Assembly (NCBI GenBank): GCA_947175845.1
Contig: CAMWOK010000038.1
Span: 1-15,200 of the forward strand
Origin: an uncultured Lachnospiraceae bacterium
Lineage (GTDB): Bacteria > Bacillota > Clostridia > Lachnospirales > Lachnospiraceae
DNA: 15,200 nucleotides
Direction of reading: 5' to 3'
The translations under genes were made by a program, and so were the position numbers. Of the stretch, positions 7,803-14,380 are shown piece by piece; position 1 is the stretch's first letter, and each line of letters starts with the position of its first letter. The notes under the pieces are model-generated. The model had not been told where the DNA came from, made no database searches, and was given only the letters and a program-made list of their open reading frames with translations.

Positions 7803-7810
7803 GCTATAAT
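7782..7810 (+). promoter_or_regulatory. Sigma-70-type promoter of the kinase-araD operon
   Basis: A -35 box TTGCAA (7782-7787) is separated by 17 bp from a perfect TATAAT (7805-7810). Transcription would begin near 7817, giving a leader of about 80 bases before the kinase start. The boxes lie within or beside an inverted repeat, suggesting regulation by a repressor, probably sugar-responsive. Confidence 0.68.
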
Positions 7811-7827
7811 GGCAGTATCACAGGAAG

Positions 7828-7858
7828 TTGTGGCAGTCCATGTCTCACATTGCCACAA
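7828..7858 (+). other. Hairpin in kinase mRNA leader
   Basis: TTGTGGCA (7828-7835) pairs perfectly with TGCCACAA (7851-7858); inside, ATGT (7840-7843) can pair with ACAT (7847-7850) after a four-base bulge. The hairpin sits in the leader between the proposed start of transcription and the ribosome site at 7883-7888. It has no T-run. It may protect the transcript or take part in control; neither can be decided from sequence. Confidence 0.45.
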
Positions 7859-7898
7859 AGCGGCGGATTATGATGTGAAAACAGGAGGTTATAAACGT

Positions 7899-9494
7899 AT
7901 GGGACTTGACGCAAAAAATGCCATTGAACATGGCAGGACAGCACTTGGAATTGAGCTTGGCTCAACCAGAATCAAGGCAGTTCTGATCGATGAGAATCAC
8001 GAAGTGCTCGCCACGGGAACGCACGATTGGGAGAATCAGCTGATCAACAACATCTGGACCTACAGCCTGGATACCATCTGGGAGGGACTTCAGGACTGTT
8101 ATCAGGATCTGGCAAAGTCCGTGCAGGAGAAATACGATATACAGATCAGAACACTTGGCTCACTTGGATTCAGTGCCATGATGCATGGGTACATGGCGTT
8201 TGACAGGGACGGAAAACTTCTGGTTCCTTTTCGGACGTGGAGAAACACGATCACGCAGGAGGCGGGGGAAAAGCTCACTGCGCTTTTTGGCTATCACATA
8301 CCACAGAGATGGAGTATCGCGCATTTATACCAGGCTGTTCTAAACGGCGAGGAGCATGTCGGAAACGTTGATTTCTTCACGACGCTGGCGGGTTATATTC
8401 ACTGGCAGCTGAGCGGGGAGAAGGTGCTCGGGGTAGGGGAAGCGTCCGGCATGTTTCCCATAGACATTGACACTAAGGCGTTTAACAGGCGCATGATCGC
8501 GCAGTTTGACGAGCTTGTCGCGGACAAAGGCTTTTCGTGGAAGCTTGCCGATCTCATGCCCGGGGTACTTGTCGCAGGGGAACAGGCAGGTATATTGACA
8601 GAGGCTGGGGCAAGGCTGCTCGATCCGACAGGCGCGCTGCAGGCAGGCATCCCGATGTGCCCGCCGGAGGGGGACGCAGGTACTGGAATGGTTGCGACAA
8701 ACAGTGTGGCAAAGCGCACAGGAAATATTTCGGCGGGGACTTCCGTGTTCGCCATGACAGTTCTCGAGAAGGACTTGTCACAATCCTACGGTGCGCTTGA
8801 TCTTGTGACGACGCCGGACGGAAGCCTTGTTGCGATGGTTCACTGCAACAACTGTACGTCCGATCTGAATGCATGGGTAAATCTCTTTAGAGAATTTCAG
8901 GAGACGATGGGGCAGAGGACGGACAGGGATCAACTGTATGGAACGCTTTATCGAAAGGCGCTCGAGGGAGATGCGGACTGCGGCGGACTGCTCGCCTACG
9001 GATATTTTTCAGGCGAGCACGTGACCGGGTTTTCGGAGGGCAGGCCGCTCTTTGTGCGCATGCCGGACGCGAAGTTTAACCTTGCCAACTTCATGCGCGT
9101 CAACCTCTTTACAGCGCTCGGCGCGATCCGGATTGGCATGGATATTTTATTGAATCAGGAGCATGTGAAGCTCGACGAGCTTCTGGGACACGGCGGGCTG
9201 TTCCGCACAGAGGGAGTCGGGCAGAGGGTTGTGGCAGCGGCGCTCAACGTTCCGGTGTCTGTCATGAAGACAGCAAGCGAGGGAGGCGCGTGGGGGATTG
9301 CCGTGCTCGCAAACTATATGATGCGAAAGGGTGCGGACGAGGCGCTCAGCGATTACCTCAACGACAGGGTATTTTCCGGCGCGGAGTCCGTGTGCGTGGA
9401 GCCGGACGCGGGGGATGTGGCAGGCTTTGAGACCTTTATCGCGCGCTATAAGAAAGGGCTTGCGATCGAGCGGGCGGCGGTTGACAATCTGTAA
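7899..9494 (+). CDS. FGGY-family carbohydrate kinase, probable L-ribulokinase
   Basis: Cytoplasmic sugar kinase of 531 aa, the length usual for FGGY kinases. The N-terminal phosphate-binding motif is GIELGSTRIKAVLID (17-31), a catalytic-type aspartate is at D259 in PPEGDAGTGM, and the second ATP-binding motif is NISAGTSVFAM (276-286). ATG 7899 follows AGGAGG (7883-7888); the frame is open to 7782 but that part overlaps the promoter. Databases often call this subgroup xylulokinase. The gene directly downstream is AraD, whose substrate is L-ribulose 5-phosphate, so L-ribulose is the more likely substrate and the protein would then stand in for AraB. That is inference from context. Xylulose or another ketose remains possible. 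Confidence 0.85.
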   Translation: MGLDAKNAIEHGRTALGIELGSTRIKAVLIDENHEVLATGTHDWENQLINNIWTYSLDTIWEGLQDCYQDLAKSVQEKYDIQIRTLGSLGFSAMMHGYMAFDRDGKLLVPFRTWRNTITQEAGEKLTALFGYHIPQRWSIAHLYQAVLNGEEHVGNVDFFTTLAGYIHWQLSGEKVLGVGEASGMFPIDIDTKAFNRRMIAQFDELVADKGFSWKLADLMPGVLVAGEQAGILTEAGARLLDPTGALQAGIPMCPPEGDAGTGMVATNSVAKRTGNISAGTSVFAMTVLEKDLSQSYGALDLVTTPDGSLVAMVHCNNCTSDLNAWVNLFREFQETMGQRTDRDQLYGTLYRKALEGDADCGGLLAYGYFSGEHVTGFSEGRPLFVRMPDAKFNLANFMRVNLFTALGAIRIGMDILLNQEHVKLDELLGHGGLFRTEGVGQRVVAAALNVPVSVMKTASEGGAWGIAVLANYMMRKGADEALSDYLNDRVFSGAESVCVEPDAGDVAGFETFIARYKKGLAIERAAVDNL

Positions 9495-9552
9495 AAAGAT
9501 GCTGGCTGCCAGGGACAGATATCCCCGGCGGTCAGGGCAGGAGGAATTTGAG

Positions 9553-10245
9553 ATGTTAGAGGAATTAAAGAAAAAAGTGTACGAAGCAAATATGGAGCTT
9601 CCCAGGTATGGGCTTGTCACCTTCACATGGGGCAATGTGAGTGCGGTCGACAGGGAGAGCGGCCTGTTTGTCATCAAGCCAAGCGGTGTTGACTACGAGC
9701 TGTTAAAGCCAGAGGACATGGTAGTCATGGACCTGAACGGAAGGAAAGTGGAGGGGAGGTACAATCCTTCCTCCGACACGCCGACCCATCTCGAACTGTA
9801 CAGGGCATTTCCTGCGATCGGCGGCATTGCACATACCCACAGCACCTATGCGACAAGCTGGGCGCAGTCCGGGCGGTCGATTCCCTGTTACGGGACGACG
9901 CACGCGGACTATATGTATGGGGAGATTCCCTGCGCGCGCGCGCTCACGCAAAAGGAGGTCGACGACGGCTACGAGAAGAACACCGGATCACTTATTGTTG
10001 AGACCTTTCAAGATAGAGATGTCATGGCAGTTCCGGCAGTGCTCTGCAAGAACCATGGCCCGTTCGTGTGGGGAAGGGACGCAAAAGAGGCCGTGCACAA
10101 TGCGGTGGTTCTTGAGGAAGTCGCGCGGATGGCCTTGTTCACCGAACAGCTCAACAGGGACGCGGAGCCGGCGCCACAGCACATCCAGGACAAGCATTAC
10201 TACAGAAAGCACGGCGCAAATGCCTATTATGGCAACAAGATATAG
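9553..10245 (+). CDS. araD: L-ribulose-5-phosphate 4-epimerase
   Basis: Zinc-dependent class II aldolase-like enzyme converting L-ribulose 5-phosphate to D-xylulose 5-phosphate. The product is 230 aa, against about 231 for E. coli AraD. Seen in order: GNVS (27-30), KPSG (42-45), SSDTPTHLELYRAFP (73-87), zinc ligands H94 and H96 in AHTHSTYA, D119 in THADYMYG, H168 in NHGPFVWG, and the C-terminal tyrosine pair Y225/Y226 in NAYYGN. These match the E. coli residues H95, H97, D120, H171 and Y229 known for catalysis and metal binding. ATG 9553 follows AGGAGG (9539-9544). It lies 58 bp behind the kinase and is surely co-transcribed with it. L-fuculose-type aldolases are related but lack this pattern as a whole. 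Confidence 0.93.
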   Translation: MLEELKKKVYEANMELPRYGLVTFTWGNVSAVDRESGLFVIKPSGVDYELLKPEDMVVMDLNGRKVEGRYNPSSDTPTHLELYRAFPAIGGIAHTHSTYATSWAQSGRSIPCYGTTHADYMYGEIPCARALTQKEVDDGYEKNTGSLIVETFQDRDVMAVPAVLCKNHGPFVWGRDAKEAVHNAVVLEEVARMALFTEQLNRDAEPAPQHIQDKHYYRKHGANAYYGNKI

Positions 10246-10296
10246 CGGCCGCGCAAAAATATGTGATCTGCAGCGCAGTATTTTCTGGTTTATACG

Positions 10297-10325
10297 TTTA
10301 CAAAAAAAGTATTTTATGATACTTT
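10297..10325 (+). promoter_or_regulatory. AT-rich promoter/operator region before transketolase
   Basis: In a 199-bp gap, an AT-rich stretch contains the inverted repeat AAAGTAT (10306-10312) and ATACTTT (10319-10325) around a 6-bp centre. It also offers weak promoter boxes: TTTACA (10297-10302) with TACTTT 17 bp on, or TATGAT (10315-10320) without a good -35. A separate, regulated start for the transketolase genes is plausible but the boxes are not convincing. Confidence 0.35.
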
Positions 10326-10367
10326 AATAAGGGCAAAAGGAATTTTGCGTATTTACAGGGAGCGGCA

Positions 10368-10393
10368 CAGATGGAAGAGGACACTTTCATCTG
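10368..10393 (+). other. Hairpin in transketolase mRNA leader
   Basis: CAGATGGAAG (10368-10377) pairs with CTTTCATCTG (10384-10393), ten base pairs including one G-U, around a six-base loop. It lies 38 bp before the ribosome site of the transketolase N gene. No T-run follows, so it is not an intrinsic terminator; mRNA stability or control is possible. Confidence 0.45.
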
Positions 10394-10444
10394 GCGCGAA
10401 ACAGTGGCGGGATAAACAAGAGAATATAAGTGGAGGATAAAAGA

Positions 10445-11278
10445 ATGACAAATTTGGAGCTTCAGAAAATGGCGAATGAAGTTCGTAAGGGTATCATCAC
10501 AGGCGTCCATGCGGCGAAGGCCGGGCATCCGGGCGGATCGCTGTCAGCGGCGGATATCTACACGTACCTTTATTTTGAGGAGATGAACATTGACCCGAAG
10601 GACCCGAAGAAAGCGGACAGGGATCGTTTTGTGCTCTCCAAGGGCCACACGGCGCCGGGGCTTTACGCGGCGCTGGCAAACCGCGGATATTTTCCGGTTG
10701 CGGATCTGGCGACGCTCAGAAAGCTCGGATCGTACCTGCAGGGGCATCCCTGTATGCAGCATGTGCCGGGCGTTGACATGTCGTCCGGTTCCCTGGGGCA
10801 GGGAATTTCGGTCGCGTGCGGCATGGCGCTCGGCGCGAAGATGTCCAATGCGGACTACCGCGTGTACACACTGCTCGGCGACGGCGAGATCGAGGAGGGC
10901 CAGGTCTGGGAGGCTTCCATGTTTGCAGGTCACAGAAAGCTGGACAATCTCTGCGTGATCGTGGACAACAACGGACTGCAGATTGACGGCAGGATTGAGG
11001 ATGTATGTTCTCCGTATCCGATCGACAAGAAGTTTGAGGCGTTTAACTTCCATGTGATCAATCTCGACGATGCGCACGATTTTGACAAAATCCGCGCAGC
11101 GTTCAGGGAGGCGAGAGAGACAAAGGGGATGCCGACAGCGATTATCGCACACTCCCTCAAGGGCAAGGGCGTATCGTTCATGGAAGGAAATGTGGACTGG
11201 CACGGCAAGGCGCCAAACGATGAGGAGTGCGCGGTTGCCATGGCAGATTTAGAGAAGATCGCACAGCAGTTGGCGTAA
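10445..11278 (+). CDS. Transketolase, N-terminal subunit
   Basis: Thiamine-diphosphate-binding half of a split transketolase, 277 aa, acting in the cytoplasm on xylulose 5-phosphate and aldose acceptors. Seen: AGHPGGSLSAADI (26-38, with H28), SKGHTAPGLYAAL (65-77, with H68), SSGSLGQGISVACGMALG (113-130) and the ThDP motif GDGEIEEGQ starting at 145 with NN at 175-176. Start ATG 10445 has GGAGG at 10432-10436; a GTG at 10430 is in frame but overlaps that site. The C-terminal half is the next gene, 16 bp downstream, so the two are made together. Placement behind a kinase and AraD suggests a role in pentose use, as the product of AraD is a transketolase substrate. Confidence 0.94.
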   Translation: MTNLELQKMANEVRKGIITGVHAAKAGHPGGSLSAADIYTYLYFEEMNIDPKDPKKADRDRFVLSKGHTAPGLYAALANRGYFPVADLATLRKLGSYLQGHPCMQHVPGVDMSSGSLGQGISVACGMALGAKMSNADYRVYTLLGDGEIEEGQVWEASMFAGHRKLDNLCVIVDNNGLQIDGRIEDVCSPYPIDKKFEAFNFHVINLDDAHDFDKIRAAFREARETKGMPTAIIAHSLKGKGVSFMEGNVDWHGKAPNDEECAVAMADLEKIAQQLA

Positions 11279-11294
11279 GGGAAGGGAGAAAAAA

Positions 11295-12254
11295 ATGGCA
11301 GATAGTAATACGAACAAAGTCGTTTCGAAAATTGCGACGAGAGAGAGCTACGGGAATGCCCTCGTTGAGATCGGAAAAGAAAATCCAGATCTGGTTGTGC
11401 TGGATGCGGACCTTGCCGCGGCGACCAAGACAGGCGTGTTTAAGAAGGCATTTCCGGAGAGACATATCGACTGTGGTATCGCGGAGTGCAACATGGCAGG
11501 CGTTGCGGCGGGACTCTCGCTTGCCGGCAAGATTCCGTTTATGAGCTCCTTTGCAATGTTTGCGGCCGGGCGTGCCTTCGAGCAGGTTCGAAACTCCATC
11601 GGCTATCCGCACTTAAATGTAAAGATCGGTGCGACACATGCGGGTATTACGGTAGGAGAGGACGGTGCTTCGCACCAGTGCAATGAGGATATTGCCCTGA
11701 TGCGCACGATTCCGGGCATGGTTGTGATGTGCCCGGCGGATGATATCGAAGCAAAGGCAGCGGTGCGCGCGGCGGTGCAGTACGAAGGACCTGTGTATAT
11801 CCGCTTTGGGCGCGCGGCAGTTCCCGTCATCAACGACAGGCCGGACTACAGGTTTGAGATTGGGAAAGGCACCGTTGTGAGAGAGGGCACGGACGTGACC
11901 ATCGTGGCGACGGGTATCTGCGTGGACTTTGCACTTGGCGCAGCAGAGCTGCTTGCGGATGACGGCATCAGCGCGGAAGTCATCAACATCTGTACCATTA
12001 AGCCGCTCGACGAGGAGATTATCATCAACTCCGCAAAGAAGACAGGTAAGGTCGTCACGGCGGAGGAGCACTCTGTGATCGGCGGACTGGGCAGCGCGGT
12101 GTGTGACGCGCTCTGCAAGTCCTATCCGGCGCCCGTGTGCAAGATCGGTATGCAGGATGTGTTTGGCGAGTCCGGCTCCGCAGCGGCGCTGGTTGAGAAG
12201 TACAGGCTTGACGCGAAGGGCGTGTATGAGCAGGTCAGAGAATTTCTGGGCTGA
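11295..12254 (+). CDS. Transketolase, C-terminal subunit
   Basis: Pyrimidine-binding and C-terminal domains of the split transketolase, 319 aa. The catalytic glutamate of ThDP enzymes is E64 in DCGIAECNMAGVAAGLSLAG; THAGITVGEDGASHQ (114-128) contributes to the active site and substrate binding; the C-terminal transketolase domain includes CTIKPLDEEII and EEHSVIGGLGSAV. ATG 11295 follows AAGGGAG with six bases between. It forms the active site jointly with the N subunit. DXP synthase and pyruvate dehydrogenase E1-beta share the fold, but the partner gene and the HAGITVGEDGASHQ motif favour transketolase. The operon ends with the terminator at 12346-12383. Confidence 0.93.
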   Translation: MADSNTNKVVSKIATRESYGNALVEIGKENPDLVVLDADLAAATKTGVFKKAFPERHIDCGIAECNMAGVAAGLSLAGKIPFMSSFAMFAAGRAFEQVRNSIGYPHLNVKIGATHAGITVGEDGASHQCNEDIALMRTIPGMVVMCPADDIEAKAAVRAAVQYEGPVYIRFGRAAVPVINDRPDYRFEIGKGTVVREGTDVTIVATGICVDFALGAAELLADDGISAEVINICTIKPLDEEIIINSAKKTGKVVTAEEHSVIGGLGSAVCDALCKSYPAPVCKIGMQDVFGESGSAAALVEKYRLDAKGVYEQVREFLG

Positions 12255-12267
12255 GAGCATCCTTAGT

Positions 12268-12303
12268 ACTCCATCCAGATTCTAATTTCTGACCGGATGG
12301 AGT
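12268..12303 (+). other. Stem-loop after transketolase C
   Basis: ACTCCATCC (12268-12276) and GGATGGAGT (12295-12303) form a perfect 9-bp stem around an 18-base loop, 13 bp after the stop codon. No T-run follows. It may shield the 3' end of the transcript ahead of the true terminator further on. Confidence 0.5.
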
Positions 12304-12345
12304 GCCAGTTAAACGGCGGCAGGCATCCTGCGTGAATATGTGGAT

Positions 12346-12383
12346 AAAAACGGTGGTTTGCTGCAGCTGAACCACCGTTTTTT
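12346..12383 (+). terminator. Strong intrinsic terminator of the transketolase operon
   Basis: AAAAACGGTGGTT (12346-12358) pairs with AACCACCGTTTTT (12370-12382), 13 bp with an 11-base loop, and the right arm runs into six T residues (12378-12383). The A-run on the left side means it could work for transcription from either direction. It separates the pentose cassette from pyrK. Confidence 0.92.
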
Positions 12384-12386
12384 ACA

Positions 12387-12470
12387 GTGCGCCATGGGCG
12401 AAAGCTAACAGGTGTAGGTCCTGAACACATCCGGATGGTGCAAAGCGCATAGACGAACAGCAAGGATAAA
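12387..12470 (+). mobile_element. Remnant of a class IIC group II intron (5' end, domain I only)
   Basis: Begins GTGCGCC, the typical 5' end of bacterial group II introns, three bases after the T-run of the terminator, where class IIC introns are known to insert. It then follows the order of the Oceanobacillus iheyensis IIC intron as I remember it: an ATGGG-containing stem, then the CAGGTG...GTCCTGAAC block (12409-12425) matching GGGTG...GTCCCGAAC there, then GAACAGCAAGGA (12454-12465). No domain V, no reverse transcriptase and no 3' boundary are visible before the pyrK promoter, so it is a truncated relic. The right-hand limit is approximate. This rests on pattern comparison from memory, without alignment. 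Confidence 0.55.
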
Positions 12471-12508
12471 GCAGCCTGCATTGTCAGAAAAATTGTCGAA
12501 AAGTGGTG

Positions 12509-12536
12509 TTGATAAGGCGTCGTTTTGTGATATAAT
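12509..12536 (+). promoter_or_regulatory. Extended -10 promoter of pyrK-pyrD
   Basis: TTGATA (12509-12514), 16 bp, then a perfect TATAAT (12531-12536) preceded by TG one base upstream (12528-12529), an extended -10. The start would be near 12543, leaving a leader of about 33 bases with the ribosome site GGGGAGG at 12559-12565. Such a leader is too short for a PyrR attenuator. Confidence 0.78.
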
Positions 12537-12575
12537 GTGCGTTAGAATAACAATCAATGGGGAGGGCAGCCATAA

Positions 12576-13358
12576 ATGGAACAGAAAAAGAAAGAAACAG
12601 CCAGAGTGTACAGCCAGCGGCAGATCGCGCCGGGAATCTATGATATGTGGATCGACACAACGCTTGCGCAGCAGGCGCGGCCGGGGCAGTTTATCAGCGT
12701 GTACACACAGGACAAGTCAGCGCTCCTGCCGCGGCCTATTAGCATCTGCGAGGCGGACACCACAAACGGCAGATTGCGCATTGTGTATCGCGTGGCAGGA
12801 AAGGGAACGGAAGAGTTTTCCAGCTACAGGGAGGGGCAGCGCATCGACATTCTCGGCACACTCGGAAATGGCTTCCCGCTGGAGGCGGCATCCGGGAAAC
12901 GTGTGTTTCTGATGGGGGGCGGTATTGGGATTCCGCCGATGCTCGCGCTTGCCCAGGCAGTCACAGGTGCAGCGTCCGTCGACGTGATTGCCGGGTATCG
13001 GGACAGAGCGCTTTTTCTGGCGGAGGATCTCAGCAAATATGCGCCTGTGCATATCGCCACGGAGGATGGCAGTGTCGGAACAAAGGGCAATGTCATGAAC
13101 GCCATCGAAGCAGAGAAGCTCGAGGCGGATGTGATCTACGCCTGCGGCCCGATGCCGATGCTTCGCGTCATCAGGGACTACGCCGCAAAGAAGGGCATAC
13201 CGGCGTACATCTCGCTGGAGGAGCGGATGGCGTGCGGCGTCGGCGCCTGCCTTGGCTGTGTGGTAAAGACGCGCGCGGTGGATCATCACTCGCATGTGAA
13301 GAACGCGCGAATCTGCACAGACGGACCGGTGTATGCCGCGGAGGATGTGGATATATAG
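12576..13358 (+). CDS. pyrK: Dihydroorotate dehydrogenase B, electron transfer subunit
   Basis: FAD and [2Fe-2S] subunit that passes electrons from PyrD to NAD+ in pyrimidine synthesis. The 260-aa product has the FAD-binding RPISICE (53-59), the ferredoxin-reductase-type nucleotide-binding GGGIGIPPML (114-123), CGPMPML (190-196), and the four cluster cysteines C220, C225, C228 and C247 in ACGVGACLGC and RICTDGPVY, the spacing expected of PyrK. Length is normal for the family. ATG 12576 has GGGGAGG ten bases upstream. It heads a two-gene unit with pyrD, 99 bp downstream; the other pyrimidine genes often next to this pair (pyrF, pyrE) are absent from the window. Confidence 0.95.
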   Translation: MEQKKKETARVYSQRQIAPGIYDMWIDTTLAQQARPGQFISVYTQDKSALLPRPISICEADTTNGRLRIVYRVAGKGTEEFSSYREGQRIDILGTLGNGFPLEAASGKRVFLMGGGIGIPPMLALAQAVTGAASVDVIAGYRDRALFLAEDLSKYAPVHIATEDGSVGTKGNVMNAIEAEKLEADVIYACGPMPMLRVIRDYAAKKGIPAYISLEERMACGVGACLGCVVKTRAVDHHSHVKNARICTDGPVYAAEDVDI

Positions 13359-13378
13359 AACTGCGTTAATATATAGAA
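13351..13378 (+). repeat. 10-bp direct repeat at the pyrK stop
   Basis: ATATATAGAA occurs at 13351-13360, where it contains the pyrK stop codon, and again at 13369-13378, with eight bases between. An 18-bp period this close to a stop may reflect a small duplication. No function is evident. Confidence 0.6.
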
Positions 13379-13422
13379 GCCGAATGTTGGCTCCGTGCCT
13401 GCGCGCACCTGGCACGGGCTTC
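13376..13422 (+). other. Structured spacer between pyrK and pyrD
   Basis: CCGTGCC (13393-13399) and GGCACGG (13411-13417) form a perfect 7-bp stem with an 11-base GC-rich loop. GAAGCC (13376-13381) can pair with GGCTTC (13417-13422) to close it, and AGCC/GGCT (13378-13392) is a competing small hairpin. No T-run follows, so it is not an intrinsic terminator; it may tune the ratio of the two subunits. Confidence 0.5.
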
Positions 13423-13457
13423 AAAGCTGCATAAATGTGCGCGGAAGAGAGGAATTC

Positions 13458-14363
13458 ATGTTGAATACAGAGATAACGATAGCGGGCGTCACCTTCAAAA
13501 ACCCGGTAATGACAGCATCCGGAACATTTGGTTCCGGCATGGAATACAGTGAATTTGTCGATCTCAACTGTCTTGGAGCAGTCGTGACCAAGGGGGTTGC
13601 GAATGTGCCGTGGGAGGGGAATCCGACCCCGCGCGTGCAGGAGACCTACGGGGGTATGCTCAATGCGATCGGGCTGCAGAATCCTGGAATAGACGTGTTT
13701 ATCGAGAGGGATATCCCCTTTCTGCGCCAGTACGACACGCGGATTATCGTCAATGTCTGCGGGCGATCGGTCTCGGACTATGTGGAGGTGGTGGAGAAGC
13801 TGTCGGATCAGCCCGTCGACATGCTCGAGATCAATGTGTCCTGCCCCAATGTCCAGCACGGCGGAATCGCCTTCGGACAGGACCCCGGATGCCTTTTTGA
13901 CATCACAAAAGAAATCAGGGCAAAGGCAAAACAGCCGATTATCATGAAACTGTCGCCCAATGTCACGGACATTGCAGAGATGGCAAGAGCGGCGGAGGCG
14001 GCGGGAAGCGATGCGGTTTCGCTGATCAACACCATCACAGGGATGAAGATCGACATTCACAGGAGAACATTTGCTCTGGCAAACAGGACAGGCGGGCTGT
14101 CCGGACCTGCGATCAAACCTGTCGCGGTGCGCATGGTTTATCAGGTGGCAAACGCTGTAAAGATTCCGGTTATCGGCATGGGCGGCATCGCGAATGCGGA
14201 GGATGCAATTGAGTTCATGCTGGCTGGCGCCACGGGGATTGCGGTCGGCGCGATGAACTTTGTCAACCCGTACACGACGATCGAGATCGTGAAAGGCATT
14301 GAGGCGTATATGCGCCAGTATGATATCGGGAACCTTACTGAGCTTATCGGGGCGGTGCGATAG
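13458..14363 (+). CDS. pyrD: Dihydroorotate dehydrogenase B, catalytic subunit
   Basis: FMN enzyme oxidising dihydroorotate to orotate, class 1B, working with PyrK. The 301-aa product shows MTASGTFGSG (18-27), VVTKGV with K45, NPTPRVQETYGGMLNAIGLQNPG (55-77), the class 1 catalytic cysteine C129 in NVSCPNV, K164 in MKLSPNV, NTITGMKID, and the phosphate-binding GLSGPAIKP and GMGGIANAEDA blocks. A cysteine at the base position, and pyrK next door, mark class 1 rather than the membrane-bound class 2. ATG 13458 follows GAGAGGAA; the frame is open to 13395, but that part lies in the hairpin spacer and has no ribosome site. It ends 17 bp from the convergent regulator gene with no terminator seen between them. 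Confidence 0.95.
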   Translation: MLNTEITIAGVTFKNPVMTASGTFGSGMEYSEFVDLNCLGAVVTKGVANVPWEGNPTPRVQETYGGMLNAIGLQNPGIDVFIERDIPFLRQYDTRIIVNVCGRSVSDYVEVVEKLSDQPVDMLEINVSCPNVQHGGIAFGQDPGCLFDITKEIRAKAKQPIIMKLSPNVTDIAEMARAAEAAGSDAVSLINTITGMKIDIHRRTFALANRTGGLSGPAIKPVAVRMVYQVANAVKIPVIGMGGIANAEDAIEFMLAGATGIAVGAMNFVNPYTTIEIVKGIEAYMRQYDIGNLTELIGAVR

Positions 14364-14380
14364 GGAAACCAGGGACGCAC

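Noticed and set aside
7775..7810. Inverted repeat as an intrinsic terminator of the Tad operon
   Set aside because: The right arm is followed by GCTATAATGG rather than a T-run, and the region fits a promoter with an operator better.
10245..10252. GCGGCCGC palindrome after the araD stop
   Set aside because: An isolated 8-bp palindrome with no loop and no T-run; it cannot act as a terminator and is expected by chance in GC-rich sequence.
12428..12437. CATCCGGATG palindrome as a separate operator
   Set aside because: It falls inside the intron-like segment and is more simply a stem of that RNA; it is too far from the pyrK promoter to be a convincing operator.
12420..12460. Resemblance to the 3' half of a TPP riboswitch (TGAAC, CCGGAT, GCG spacing)
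   Set aside because: The essential CTGAGA element and the matching stem are missing, and the segment lies upstream of the pyrK promoter, so it would not be in that mRNA. The group II intron reading explains the same bases better.
12481..12912. Plus-strand open frame starting before the pyrK promoter
   Set aside because: It runs through the promoter and then out of frame through pyrK; Arg/Ser-rich translation typical of an off-frame reading.
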